The notes under the pieces: generated by a model
The model's input: only the letters and a program-made list of their open reading frames with translations
Told to the model about the DNA's origin: nothing
The model's database searches: none
Part shown: positions 25,486 through 34,482 of the stretch, one piece after another
Layout: the number at the start of each line of letters is the position of its first letter
Numbering within the stretch: the first letter of the stretch is position 1
Program-made: the position numbers and the translations under genes
NCBI RefSeq assembly: GCF_017837635.1
Contig: NZ_JAGJRS010000016.1
Span: 1-64,000, forward strand
DNA: 64,000 nucleotides
Origin: Frateuria flava
GTDB lineage: Bacteria; Pseudomonadota; Gammaproteobacteria; Xanthomonadales; Rhodanobacteraceae
Direction of reading: 5' to 3'

Positions 25486-26931
25486 ATGCCCCTCGCCAAC
25501 GTACTGCTCGCCCTCCTGCTCCTGGTCGCCCTCGCCATCCTCGTGTTGCAGCTGGTGCTGCTGCGCCGTGGCCGTGCCGACGACGGCCTGGCCATCCGTC
25601 TGGACGCCTTGAAGAGCGACGGCGAGCGCCTCGAACGCACGCTGCGCGAGGAGCAGCGCGCCGGTCGCGAGGAACTGCAGCAGGGTTTCGACCGCTTCCG
25701 CACCCACGTCGCCGAGCAGCTGGGCGGCATGTCGCGCCAGCAGGCTGAGCGCATCGACGGCTTCGGCCAGCGCCTGGATGGTCTTACCACGCGCACCGAC
25801 GCCGGGCTGCAGGGCCTTGCCCAGCGCCTTGCCGACGATGCACGCAAGAGTCGCGAGGAAATGGTCCTCACCCTAACCCGCGCCAGCGATCAGCAGCGCC
25901 AGCAGCTGGCCGCGCTCACCGCCGACAACGAAAAGCGCATGGGCGAAGTGCGCGCCACCCTGGAGGCCAAACTCAAGGCGCTGCAGGACGACAATGCGGC
26001 CAAGCTCGAGCAGATGCGCGCCACCGTCGACGAGAAGCTGCAGAGCACGCTGGAAACGCGCCTGGGCCAGTCCTTCCAGCTGGTGTCCGAGCGGCTCGAA
26101 GCCGTGCAGCGCGGGCTGGGCGAGATGCAGAGCCTGGCCAACGGGGTGGGTGACCTGAAGCGCGTGCTGTCCAACGTGAAGAGCCGCGGCATCCTGGGCG
26201 AAGTGCAACTCGGTGCGCTGCTGGAGCAACTGCTCACGCCCGAGCAGTACGAATCCAACGTGGTCACCGTACCCGGCTCCAACGAGCGAGTGGAATTCGC
26301 CATCCGCATGCCCGGCCAGGGCGACGTCGCCCAGCTCTACCTGCCGATCGACGCGAAATTCCCGGTCGAGGATTACCAGCGTCTGCTCGAAGCCCAGGAA
26401 CTGGCCGACGCCGAAGCGGCCGCCGTCGCCGGTCGCGCGCTGGAGGTGCGCGTGCGCGAGGAGGCCAAGCGCATCAGGACCAAGTACGTCGCGGCCCCGC
26501 ACACCACCGACTTTGCCGTGCTGTTCCTGCCTACCGAGGGCCTCTACGCCGAGGTGATCCGCCGCCCCGGCCTGTTCGAGCTGCTGCAACGCGACCATCG
26601 CGTCGTGGTGGCCGGTCCGACCACGCTGAGCGCCCTGCTCAACAGCCTGCAGATGGGCTTCCGCACGCTGGCCATCGCCCAGCGCAGCTCCGAGGTGTGG
26701 AACATCCTGGGCGCGGTGAAGACCGAATTCGGCAAGTTCGGCGACGTGCTGGACAAGGTCAAGAAAAAGCTCGACGAGGCCGGCAAGCACATCGATGCGA
26801 CCGGCGTGCGCACGCGGGCGATCGAGCGCAAGCTGCGCGGCGTGGAGACGCTCTCGGGCGAGGTCACCCAGCAATTGCTGGGCGTAGTGCCGGAACTCGA
26901 TGACGACGTCGAGGAAAGCACGCTCGAGTGA
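25486..26931 (+). CDS. rmuC: RmuC family DNA recombination protein
   Basis: A 481-residue protein with an N-terminal membrane anchor (residues 4-23), a long coiled-coil (about 30-210) and a C-terminal RmuC nuclease-like domain. Family pieces include NVKSRGILGEVQLGALLEQL, LPIDAKFPVEDYQRLL and GPTTLSALLNSLQMGF. In E. coli, rmuC limits inversions at short inverted repeats. That is notable in a genome with so many palindromic repeats, but no direct link is shown. Confidence 0.92.
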   Translation: MPLANVLLALLLLVALAILVLQLVLLRRGRADDGLAIRLDALKSDGERLERTLREEQRAGREELQQGFDRFRTHVAEQLGGMSRQQAERIDGFGQRLDGLTTRTDAGLQGLAQRLADDARKSREEMVLTLTRASDQQRQQLAALTADNEKRMGEVRATLEAKLKALQDDNAAKLEQMRATVDEKLQSTLETRLGQSFQLVSERLEAVQRGLGEMQSLANGVGDLKRVLSNVKSRGILGEVQLGALLEQLLTPEQYESNVVTVPGSNERVEFAIRMPGQGDVAQLYLPIDAKFPVEDYQRLLEAQELADAEAAAVAGRALEVRVREEAKRIRTKYVAAPHTTDFAVLFLPTEGLYAEVIRRPGLFELLQRDHRVVVAGPTTLSALLNSLQMGFRTLAIAQRSSEVWNILGAVKTEFGKFGDVLDKVKKKLDEAGKHIDATGVRTRAIERKLRGVETLSGEVTQQLLGVVPELDDDVEESTLE

Positions 26932-26951
26932 GGGTGGTTTCCCGCAAGGCT

Positions 26952-27092
26952 TCCCCCATCCGCCCTTCGGGCACCTTCCCCCGCGGGCGGGGGAAGGATC
27001 CGCCGCCTCGCCCTAAACGGGGGCGCCGTAGCGCCACCCTCGCGAGCCTTCCCCCGCAAACGCGGGGGAAGGTGCCGACAGGCGGATGGGGG
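26952..27092. repeat. composite inverted repeat of family C palindromes
   Basis: Two palindromes, CCTTCCCCC/GGGGGAAGG at 26974-26997 and CCTTCCCCCGC/GCGGGGGAAGG at 27047-27072. They are flanked outside by CCCCCATCCGCC and the matching GGCGGATGGGGG, so the whole 140 bp reads as one larger, imperfect inverted repeat. It fills the convergent gap between rmuC and the HTH gene. Confidence 0.75.
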
Positions 27093-27111
27093 CGCGCCGT
27101 GCGGGGAGGGC

Positions 27112-27330
27112 TCACGCCTTCCACTCGAACACGTCCTCCACGCCCACGCCGAACGTGCGCGCGATGCGGAAGGCCAGCTCCAGCGACGGCGCGTACTTGC
27201 CCGCCTCCAGCGCGATCACCGTCTGCCGCGTGATGCCGCAGGCGTCGGCCAGTGCCTGCTGGGTCATCTCGCCATGCTCGAAGCGCAGCCGGCGGATGAC
27301 GTTGCCGATCGGGGTGCCCGGAGCGCTCAA
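27112..27330 (-). CDS. small HTH (Xre-type) transcriptional regulator
   Basis: A 72-residue protein that is almost only a helix-turn-helix domain: MTQQALADACGITRQTVIAL, then KYAPSLELAFRIARTFGVGV and a typical ending VEDVFEW. The likely start is a TTG that overlaps the stop of the upstream membrane-protein gene (TTGA); no ATG or GTG gives the complete first helix. Such mini-regulators are often paired with small multi-span membrane proteins of DUF2178-like type, as here. It probably represses its own operon. Confidence 0.8.
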   Translation of the reverse strand: MSAPGTPIGNVIRRLRFEHGEMTQQALADACGITRQTVIALEAGKYAPSLELAFRIARTFGVGVEDVFEWKA

Positions 27331-27959
27331 CGCCGGTCGCGCCAGTAGGCCAGCCCGGTGACCAGGTATTCGAGCAGGCAGGAGCCGATCAGCCCGGCCA
27401 TCAGCATGTTCGAAAGTGTCATCGGCCGCGCCCAGGCCAGCCTGTCGGGCGGCGTGAAGGCGAACAGCACGGCGAGCGCGACGACGAGAACCACCAGGCT
27501 GCCGCGTGCCCAGCCGGCGGCGCGCGCCTCGATCGCGCGGTCGCGCTCGTCTGCTTGCACCTTGTCGCGCCAGCGTCGGGCAAGCACCTGCATCACGACC
27601 AGCCAGGCCACCACCATCATGCCGATGTGCCTGCCGATGGCCGTGGCCTCGGGCGCGCGACCGCCATCCGTGCCGACCATCTGCGACGCGCGCAACCCGA
27701 AATAAAGCAGGATCGCCAAGGTGAACAGCAGGCCGATCCAGGCCCGTTGCTCGCCCGGCGAAACGGCGGCCACGGCCTCCCCCAGCGAGGTGCCCGACGC
27801 CGTCCAGGTAGCCCACAGCAGATACCAGACCAGCCAGGCACCCCCGATCAGGGCCAGACCGCCGGGCCAGCCCAGGTCCACATCCGGCAGGACGAACAGC
27901 ACGTAGAACGCCAGTATGGACAGCGGTATCAGCACCGCGTAGCGCAACGAACGGCTCAT
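27327..27959 (-). CDS. membrane protein partner of HTH regulator
   Basis: A 210-residue protein with about six membrane segments (near residues 7-25, 33-50, 72-92, 110-128, 150-168 and 183-202). It has no catalytic motif that I recognise. It precedes and overlaps the HTH regulator gene, an arrangement seen for DUF2178-type proteins; the family label is a guess from context. A GGGAGGG ribosome-binding site precedes the ATG at 27959, and a promoter-like stretch lies 30-57 bp upstream. Confidence 0.7.
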   Translation of the reverse strand: MSRSLRYAVLIPLSILAFYVLFVLPDVDLGWPGGLALIGGAWLVWYLLWATWTASGTSLGEAVAAVSPGEQRAWIGLLFTLAILLYFGLRASQMVGTDGGRAPEATAIGRHIGMMVVAWLVVMQVLARRWRDKVQADERDRAIEARAAGWARGSLVVLVVALAVLFAFTPPDRLAWARPMTLSNMLMAGLIGSCLLEYLVTGLAYWRDRR

Positions 27960-27984
27960 GGCACAACCCTCCCTCAAAGTGGGA

Positions 27985-28016
27985 TGTACGTTAAATGTTA
28001 CATTTTGTCGCGTCAA
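27985..28016 (-). promoter_or_regulatory. promoter and dyad upstream of HTH operon
   Basis: On the minus strand, TTGACG (28016-28011), a 17-bp spacer and TAACGT (27993-27988) form a plausible promoter. The AT-rich dyad TGTA-N10-TACA (27985-28002) overlaps the -10 box, as an operator for the operon's own HTH repressor would. The base composition is markedly lower in GC than the surroundings. Operator function is inference. Confidence 0.45.
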
Positions 28017-28147
28017 CCATACTTTCGCTCTATCCGGCGGCCTTTGCACACCCTTCGAACCGGTTTGCTTGACACGGTCGCTACACTGGAACGCTGCCAG
28101 CGCCGCGGTCCTGGCAAGCCACTCATTCTCAAGCCCGAGGCACCCGC

Positions 28148-28747
28148 ATGAGCGACCCGAGCAACTCCAACGACGTCACCCAGGCGCAGGCCGAGGAAGC
28201 GGTGCGCACGCTGCTGCGCTGGGCTGGCGACGATCCCTCGCGCGAGGGCCTGCTGGACACGCCGCGCCGCGTGGTCAAGGCCTATCGCGACTGGTTCTGC
28301 GGCTACGCCGAAGACCCGTCGGAGTACCTCAAGCGCACCTTCAAGGAGGTCGAGGGCTACGACGAAATGGTGGTGCTGCGCGACATCGAGTTCGAGAGCC
28401 ACTGCGAGCACCACATGGCGCCGATCATCGGCCGCGCCCATGTGGGTTACCTGCCGACCAACCGCGTGGTCGGCATCAGCAAGCTCGCCCGCGTGGTCGA
28501 AGGCTACGCGCGCCGCTTCCAGGTGCAGGAGAAGCTCACCGCGCAGATCGCCCATTGCATCCAGGAACACCTGAAGCCCGCCGGCGTGGCGGTGGTGGTC
28601 GACGCCAGCCACGAGTGCATGACCACCCGTGGCGTGCACAAGCGCGGCGTGTCGATGGTGACCAGCCAGATGCTCGGCGCCTTCCGCGAGGACGCGCGCA
28701 CCCGCGCGGAGTTCCTGCAGTTCATCGGTATCCACGGCGCACGCTGA
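28148..28747 (+). CDS. folE: GTP cyclohydrolase I
   Basis: A 199-residue enzyme converting GTP to 7,8-dihydroneopterin triphosphate, the first step of folate and pterin synthesis. Zinc ligands are visible in SHCEHH (Cys86, His89) and HECMTTRG (Cys157). The catalytic region [11 protein letters not shown] and [10 protein letters not shown] are conserved. The length is normal for the type IA enzyme. A TACACT box lies about 60 bp upstream, but no matching -35 was found. A diguanylate cyclase gene follows after 52 bp. Confidence 0.96.
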   Translation: MSDPSNSNDVTQAQAEEAVRTLLRWAGDDPSREGLLDTPRRVVKAYRDWFCGYAEDPSEYLKRTFKEVEGYDEMVVLRDIEFESHCEHHMAPIIGRAHVGYLPTNRVVGISKLARVVEGYARRFQVQEKLTAQIAHCIQEHLKPAGVAVVVDASHECMTTRGVHKRGVSMVTSQMLGAFREDARTRAEFLQFIGIHGAR

Positions 28748-28799
28748 AGTTTCGCGGCGCTCGGCCGCTACAGGGCGCGATTACAACGACCCCTGCCCC

Positions 28800-29957
28800 G
28801 TGCATCTGGACCTTGCCACCCTGAGCCTGCTCGGCGCCCTGCAGGCGCTTCTGATCGCGCCGCTGCTGCTGCTGGCCACGCGCGCCTATACCGGCCGCGC
28901 ACGCACCAGCCTGCGCATCTGGGGCACGGTACTGGTGTTGCAGTCGCTGGGCTGGCTGCTGGCGGCACTGCGCGGACAGGTCAGTGACTGGTGGTCGATC
29001 GTGCTGGCCAACGGCGTGCTGATCGTGTCCTACGCCGAGACCGCGCGGGCATTGCGCCTGCTGCTGGAGGTGCCGCAGCGGCGCGGCTGGCTGGCCGCGA
29101 TCGGCCTGGCGGCATGGCTGGGCATCGTCTGGTTCGGCGTCGTCCAACCGGACTACCGCACGCGTGTGTGCATCGCCGCGGCGATGCTGGGCTGCTACCT
29201 GGGCATGCTGCTGTGGCCGCTACGCCACGCGCTGCGTCGCGGCGGCTCGACCGCGCAGCGGGTGATGCTGCTGGTGCTGGCCGGTGCCGCGGTCGCCTGG
29301 GGCCTGCGCTTGCACGAGCTGGCCACGCTGCCGCAGGTCGGGCTGCTGCGGCCTACCCCCGGCAACATCGCCAACATGGTGTACGGCACGCTGGAGCCGG
29401 TGTTCGCCACGCTCGGCTTCCTGCTGATGTACAACGAGGCCGCGCAGGCCGAGCTGCGCCGCCTGGCCCGCACCGACCCGCTGACCGGCACGTTCAACCG
29501 CCTGGCGCTCGACGAGGAAGGCGCGCGGATGTTCGGCACGGGCGCCGGGCTCGCGGTGCTGATGCTGGACGCCGACCACTTCAAGGCGATCAACGACCGC
29601 TTCGGCCACGCCGTCGGCGATCGCGTGCTCGCCACACTGGCCCATGGCATGGGCACCCTGCTCCGCCCGGGCGACATCCTGGGCCGCGTCGGCGGTGAGG
29701 AATTCCTGCTGTTGCTGCCACGCAGCGACCTGGACGACGCTCGCGCGCTGGCGGAGGCCTTGCGGGCCCATGTCGCGACCATGTCGCTGGAACTGGACGG
29801 CGAGGTCCAGCCGATCAGCGTCTCGATCGGCGTGGCCGTGCGAACGCCGGCCGACCGGGATGCCGCCGCCCTCGTGCGCCGCGCGGACCGCGCCCTGTAC
29901 GAGGCCAAGCGCGCCGGCCGCAATCGCGTCGTGGCCGCGGACGAGGCACCGGCCTGA
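28800..29957 (+). CDS. membrane diguanylate cyclase (GGDEF)
   Basis: A 385-residue protein with about seven N-terminal membrane segments (residues 5-205), an unnamed membrane-sensor arrangement, and a C-terminal GGDEF domain (about 222-380). LARTDPLTGTFNR starts the domain and GRVGGEEFLLLLP is the active site (GGEEF, intact). It should make cyclic di-GMP from two GTP. GTG start. No RxxD inhibitory site is obvious just before the motif. With pgaCD in the window, PGA production is a reasonable but unproven output. Confidence 0.92.
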   Translation: MHLDLATLSLLGALQALLIAPLLLLATRAYTGRARTSLRIWGTVLVLQSLGWLLAALRGQVSDWWSIVLANGVLIVSYAETARALRLLLEVPQRRGWLAAIGLAAWLGIVWFGVVQPDYRTRVCIAAAMLGCYLGMLLWPLRHALRRGGSTAQRVMLLVLAGAAVAWGLRLHELATLPQVGLLRPTPGNIANMVYGTLEPVFATLGFLLMYNEAAQAELRRLARTDPLTGTFNRLALDEEGARMFGTGAGLAVLMLDADHFKAINDRFGHAVGDRVLATLAHGMGTLLRPGDILGRVGGEEFLLLLPRSDLDDARALAEALRAHVATMSLELDGEVQPISVSIGVAVRTPADRDAAALVRRADRALYEAKRAGRNRVVAADEAPA

Positions 29958-29998
29958 GACGCTTGCCGCTGCGGCAGGCGGCCTGCTCCAATGCGCCG

Positions 29999-30334
29999 AT
30001 GCGCCATCTGCTTCCGCTGCTGGCCCTGCTCTGCGGGCCGGTCCACGCCAACGACTATCCGACCGCGGTTTCCGCCTACCTGGCGCTGTTCGACCGCGAC
30101 GGCGACGGACGCATCGCGCCGCAGGAATACGTCGATTACCTGAGCGCCGGCTTCCACGCGATGGACGCCAACGACGACGGCGTGCTCGAGGCCGACGAGC
30201 TGCCGCCCGGGTCCCGCCGTGTGCCGCGTTCGCTGGCCGCCTTCCAGGCCGACCTGCGCGCGCAGTTCCGCCGCTCCGACCGCAACCACGACGGCTTTCT
30301 CAGCGCGCGGGAACTGGCGCAACCGCCAGGCTAG
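29999..30334 (+). CDS. secreted EF-hand protein
   Basis: A 111-residue protein with a signal peptide (residues 1-17, ending VHA-N) and three canonical 12-residue EF-hand loops: DRDGDGRIAPQE (32-43), DANDDGVLEADE (56-67) and DRNHDGFLSARE (94-105). All keep D at 1, 3 and/or 5, G at 6 and E at 12, so calcium binding in the periplasm is likely. Its role is unknown. It lies 41 bp after the diguanylate cyclase gene on the same strand and may share its transcript. Confidence 0.85.
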   Translation: MRHLLPLLALLCGPVHANDYPTAVSAYLALFDRDGDGRIAPQEYVDYLSAGFHAMDANDDGVLEADELPPGSRRVPRSLAAFQADLRAQFRRSDRNHDGFLSARELAQPPG

Positions 30335-30441
30335 GGGACACCTGACCCTGCATCCGCCGCACGCCATCCGTGCCGCGCACGCAGCAATCCGGCCGCAACG
30401 ATGCGCTATCGTGCGCGCTTCGTTCGCCGGTGACCTGCCGC

Positions 30442-31752
30442 ATGGATTCGAGCCACACCGCACTCAGCGACACACGCCGCCGCGCGGCAGTGATCTTCAT
30501 CTTCGTCACCGTACTGCTGGACATGCTGGCGTTCGGCATCGTCATCCCGGTATTGCCGCACCTGATCGAACAACTGGCTGGCGGCGGCATCGCCCGGGCT
30601 GCGTGGTGGGTCGGCGTGTTCTCCACCGTGTTCGCGGTGGTGCAGTTCGCCTTCTCGCCAGTGCAGGGCGCGTTGTCGGACCGTTTTGGCCGGCGGCCGG
30701 TGATCCTGATCTCCAACCTCGGGCTGGCGATCGACTTCGTGATCCTGGCGCTGGCGCCAACGCTGTGGCTGCTGTTCGTCAGCCGCGCGCTGCTGGGCAT
30801 GACCGCGGCAAGCTTCACCACCGCCAACGCTTACATCGCCGACATCACCCCGAAGGAAAAGCGCGCGGCCGCCTACGGCATGCTTGGCGGCGCGTTCGGG
30901 CTGGGCTTCATCGTGGGACCGGGGCTGGGCGGCTTCCTCGGCGACATCTCGCTGCGGCTGCCGTTCTGGGTGGCCGGCGGCCTGGCGCTGTGCAACTTCC
31001 TGTACGGCTATTTCATCCTGCCCGAGTCGCTGCCGAAGGAACGACGCACACCGCGCTTCGAGCTGCACAGCGCGCATCCGCTCGGTTCGCTGAAACTGCT
31101 CCGTCGCCACCCGCAGGTGCTGGGACTGGGCGTGGTGATGTTCCTGGTGTACCTGGCCCATTACGTCCTGCAGACCACCTTCGTGCTGTACGCGGACTAC
31201 CGCTATGACTGGGGTCCGCAGGCGGTGGGTTTCGTGCTGATGCTGGTCGGCGCCTGCGACGGCTCGGTGCAGGCTTTCCTCACCGGCCGGCTGACGCCGC
31301 GCTTCGGCGAGCGGCGGGTGCTGCTGGCCGGCCTGGTCTGCGGCATCGGTGCATTCGCGCTGATGGGCGTGGCGAAACAGGGCTGGCTGTTCCTCGCCGG
31401 CATTCCGTTGATGGCGCTGTGGAGCCTGTCCGGGCCACCTATCCAGGCGCTCATGACGCACCAGGTCGATCCGTCCGAGCAGGGCCGCCTGCAGGGCGCG
31501 ATCACCAGTCTGGGCAGCTTTGCCGGCATCTTCGGGCCGTACCTGTTCGCGCAGGTGTTCGCCTTCTCCATCGCGCCCACCTCGCCCGTGCATCTGCCAG
31601 GCCTGGCCTTCGTGCTGGCCGCGTTGCTGCTGCTGGCCGGCACGATCATCGCGGCGCGCGTGACCGCGCATACCGCACCGTTGGCCGGCAACGATCCCAC
31701 CCACCATGCGGCGGACGCCCCGGACGCGCTGCCGCACGATTCCTCCCACTGA
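30442..31752 (+). CDS. MFS transporter, TetA/TCR-like
   Basis: A 436-residue 12-span major facilitator. The loop 2-3 motif reads [12 protein letters not shown], and [14 protein letters not shown] in helix 1 matches the tetracycline-efflux (DHA1, TCR/Tet) group. The C-terminal tail is His/Asp/Ala-rich ([16 protein letters not shown]), which is unusual. It is probably a proton-driven drug or metabolite exporter; resistance to a given compound cannot be read from sequence. DUF1993 follows 14 bp later, so the two are likely one operon. Confidence 0.88.
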   Translation: MDSSHTALSDTRRRAAVIFIFVTVLLDMLAFGIVIPVLPHLIEQLAGGGIARAAWWVGVFSTVFAVVQFAFSPVQGALSDRFGRRPVILISNLGLAIDFVILALAPTLWLLFVSRALLGMTAASFTTANAYIADITPKEKRAAAYGMLGGAFGLGFIVGPGLGGFLGDISLRLPFWVAGGLALCNFLYGYFILPESLPKERRTPRFELHSAHPLGSLKLLRRHPQVLGLGVVMFLVYLAHYVLQTTFVLYADYRYDWGPQAVGFVLMLVGACDGSVQAFLTGRLTPRFGERRVLLAGLVCGIGAFALMGVAKQGWLFLAGIPLMALWSLSGPPIQALMTHQVDPSEQGRLQGAITSLGSFAGIFGPYLFAQVFAFSIAPTSPVHLPGLAFVLAALLLLAGTIIAARVTAHTAPLAGNDPTHHAADAPDALPHDSSH

Positions 31753-31766
31753 CACTGGAGTTCTCC

Positions 31767-32279
31767 ATGACGCTTTCGATGTACCAGGCTTCCGTTCCCG
31801 TGTTCGTGCGTGCACTGACCAACCTTGCCCACGTGTTGAAGAAGGGCGAGGCGCACGCCAGGGCCAAGGGCGTGACCGACGAGGTGCTGCTGAACACCCG
31901 CCTGATCCCCGACATGCTGCCGCTGGTCAAGCAGGTGCAGATCGCCTGCGACATGGCCACGCGCGGCGCTGCCCGGCTGGCCGGCGTGGAACCGGCCTCG
32001 TTCGAGGACAACGAAACCACGCTGGAGCAGGTCCAGGCGCGCATCCAGCGCGCGATCGAGTACGTGCAGGGTTTCGGCGCGAGCCAGATCGACGGCAGCG
32101 AAGGCCGCGACATCCACCTGAAGATGCGCAACGGCGAGATGGATTTCAAAGGCCAGGATTACCTGTTCGGCTTCGTCATGCCGAACCTCTATTTCCACTG
32201 CACGACGACCTACGTGATCCTGCGCGAGGCCGGCGCGGAACTGGGCAAGACCGACTTCATCGCCGGCGCCCAGCAGTAG
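31767..32279 (+). CDS. DUF1993 family protein
   Basis: A 170-residue soluble protein of the DUF1993 family (DinB-like four-helix fold), recognised by the start MTLSMYQASVPVFVRALTNL, RLIPDMLPLVKQVQIACD and the ending FHCTTTYVILREAGAELGKTDF. A metal-binding DinB-like function is possible but unproven. A CTGGAG ribosome-binding site precedes the ATG, 14 bp after the MFS gene. Confidence 0.85.
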   Translation: MTLSMYQASVPVFVRALTNLAHVLKKGEAHARAKGVTDEVLLNTRLIPDMLPLVKQVQIACDMATRGAARLAGVEPASFEDNETTLEQVQARIQRAIEYVQGFGASQIDGSEGRDIHLKMRNGEMDFKGQDYLFGFVMPNLYFHCTTTYVILREAGAELGKTDFIAGAQQ

Positions 32280-32439
32280 TTGCCCGAAGGGCGCGACGGT
32301 CAGCCGTCGCGCCTGGCTGAACGAAAGCGATGTGCCGGTTTTCCGGCATCTCCCGAAGCGTGATCGTGCTCACACTCGCCGCCGCTCCATGGCGCGAGCC
32401 CTGCTTGTCCCTGCGCGAATTTCCTCCATCGAGCAGATC

Positions 32440-32652
32440 ATGGACAGCTTCTACGAATGCGTCATTTGTGGCGGCCCGCAGCACGGGTTGGTCTACAAGC
32501 GGCCGCTGAACTCCCGCCATCCCACGCCGCTGGCGGTCGTCACCGACGATGGCCAGCTGTGCACGCCGGCCGCGCGCAAGTTCGGCTCGCGCGTGGTGCT
32601 GTTGCACCCGCAGGCCACTGGCGAGCAGTTCCGGACCATTCTTGCGGCGTAA
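32440..32652 (+). CDS. small CxxC protein, unknown
   Basis: A 70-residue hypothetical protein starting MDSFYECVICGGPQHG, with one CxxC pair and another Cys at about residue 41. A zinc knuckle is possible but only one full pair is present. The ATG at 32440 was preferred because an upstream start adds arginine-rich, non-conserved residues. I do not recognise a family. Confidence 0.45.
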   Translation: MDSFYECVICGGPQHGLVYKRPLNSRHPTPLAVVTDDGQLCTPAARKFGSRVVLLHPQATGEQFRTILAA

Positions 32653-32821
32653 GTGGCGCCCTGCGTCAGTAGGGCGGGCTTCAGCCTGCCATTGCGCAGG
32701 CCGCGGCGGCTGAATCCGCCGTGCGAGTCGGCCTCCCTGCTTGTTCCGGCACCGTCGCGGCCGGGACAATAGGCGACCCGGCGTAGCGCGCTCGCCACGC
32801 CAGCCGACGTGCTCCCCGCCC

Positions 32822-34477
32822 ATGCTGCGACTGACTGACCTCAAGCTCCCGCTCGACCACCCGCCCGAAGCCCTGGCAGGCGCGATCCTCGCGCGCCTGG
32901 CGCTTCCGGCGTCGGCGCTGCGCGGTTTCGCCGTGTTCCGCCGTGGCTACGACGCCCGCAAGCGCGGCGCGATTGCGCTGGTCTACACGCTGGACGTGGA
33001 GCTGGTCGACGAGGCGTCGGTGCTGGCCCGCTTCGCCGACGACCGCCACGTGCAGCCCACGCCCGACACCGGCTATCACCCGGTCGCGCAGGCGCCGGCG
33101 CGGCTGGAACACCGGCCGATCGTGATCGGTTTCGGTCCGTGCGGCATCTTCGCGGCACTGATCCTGGCGCAGATGGGCTTCCGACCCATCGTGCTCGACC
33201 GCGGCAAGGCCGTGCGCGAACGCACCCGCGACACCTGGGACCTGTGGCGCAAGCGCAACCTGCATCCGGAATCCAACGTGCAATTCGGCGAGGGCGGCGC
33301 CGGCACGTTTTCCGATGGAAAGCTCTACAGCCAGATCTCCGACCCGCACCACCACGGGCGCAAGGTGCTGACCGAATTCGTCAAGGCCGGCGCACCGGAG
33401 GAAATCCTCTACGTCAGCAAGCCGCACATCGGCACCTTCCGCCTGGTGACCATGGTGGAGAACATGCGCGGCACGATCCAGGCGCTCGGCGGCGAGATCC
33501 GCTTCGACCAGCGCGTGGAGGATCTGCGGGTCGAAACCGCCGCCGACGGCTTGCGCCATGTGCGCAGCGTGCGGCTGGCGGACGGCAGCGAGCTGCGCTC
33601 GGACCACGTGGTGCTGGCCGTCGGCCACAGCGCGCGCGACACCTTCGAGATGCTGCACGCGCGTGGCGTCCATCTGGAGGCCAAGCCGTTCTCGATCGGC
33701 TTCCGCATCGAGCATCCGCAGTCGGTGATCGACCGCGCGCGCTTCGGCCCGCAGGCCGGTCATCCGATTCTCGGCGCGGCCGACTACAAGCTGGTCCACC
33801 ACGGCAACAAACCCGGCCAGAGCGGCCGCTCGGTGTACAGCTTCTGCATGTGTCCGGGCGGCACCGTGGTGGCGGCCGCGTCCGAACCCGGGCGGGTGGT
33901 CACCAACGGCATGAGCCAGTACTCGCGCAACGAGCGCAACGCCAACGCGGCGATCGTCTGCGGCATCACGCCGGAAGACTTCGCGCCCTACGGCGAGGGG
34001 CCGCTGGCGGGCATTGCGCTGCAGCGTCACTGGGAGTCACACGCGTTTGCGATGGGTGGCGGCGACTACAGCGCGCCCGGCCAACGCGTGGGCGACTTCC
34101 TCGCCGGCCGCGCATCGCGTGAACTCGGCGACGTGCTGCCTTCGTACAAGCCGGGCGTGCACCTGACCGATCTCTCCGCCGCCCTCCCCGGCTACGCCAT
34201 CGGCGCGATCCGCGAGGCGCTGCCGCTATTCGACCGGCAGATCCGCGGCTTCGCCATGCACGACGCGATGCTGACTGGCGTGGAGACGCGCACCTCCTCG
34301 CCGGTGCGGGTCAGGCGCAACGAAGGCGACTACCAGAGCCTCAACACGCGCGGGTTGTTTCCGGCCGGCGAGGGCGCGGGCTACGCCGGCGGGATCCTGT
34401 CGGCGGCGGTCGATGGCATCCGCGTGGCCGAAGCGGTGGCGTTGGCGATCACCGGGTCGGAACCACGGGCGATCTGA
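32822..34477 (+). CDS. FAD-dependent dehydrogenase (COG2509-like)
   Basis: A 551-residue flavoprotein. An N-terminal module of about 90 residues precedes the FAD Rossmann motif VIGFGPCGIFAALILAQMG (about 101-119). Further on are NVQFGEGGAGTFSDGKL, a FSIGFRIEHPQSVID segment, and a C-terminal LFPAGEGAGYAGGI flavin contact. This order fits the uncharacterised FAD-dependent dehydrogenases of COG2509. The substrate is unknown. The gene ends 5 bp from the convergent GGDEF-EAL gene. Confidence 0.85.
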   Translation: MLRLTDLKLPLDHPPEALAGAILARLALPASALRGFAVFRRGYDARKRGAIALVYTLDVELVDEASVLARFADDRHVQPTPDTGYHPVAQAPARLEHRPIVIGFGPCGIFAALILAQMGFRPIVLDRGKAVRERTRDTWDLWRKRNLHPESNVQFGEGGAGTFSDGKLYSQISDPHHHGRKVLTEFVKAGAPEEILYVSKPHIGTFRLVTMVENMRGTIQALGGEIRFDQRVEDLRVETAADGLRHVRSVRLADGSELRSDHVVLAVGHSARDTFEMLHARGVHLEAKPFSIGFRIEHPQSVIDRARFGPQAGHPILGAADYKLVHHGNKPGQSGRSVYSFCMCPGGTVVAAASEPGRVVTNGMSQYSRNERNANAAIVCGITPEDFAPYGEGPLAGIALQRHWESHAFAMGGGDYSAPGQRVGDFLAGRASRELGDVLPSYKPGVHLTDLSAALPGYAIGAIREALPLFDRQIRGFAMHDAMLTGVETRTSSPVRVRRNEGDYQSLNTRGLFPAGEGAGYAGGILSAAVDGIRVAEAVALAITGSEPRAI

Positions 34478-34482
34478 AGGCC

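Noticed and set aside
28069-28087. TTGACA and TACACT before folE as a promoter
   Set aside because: The two boxes are only 7 bp apart, too close for a sigma-70 promoter; no other partner box at 16-18 bp was found.
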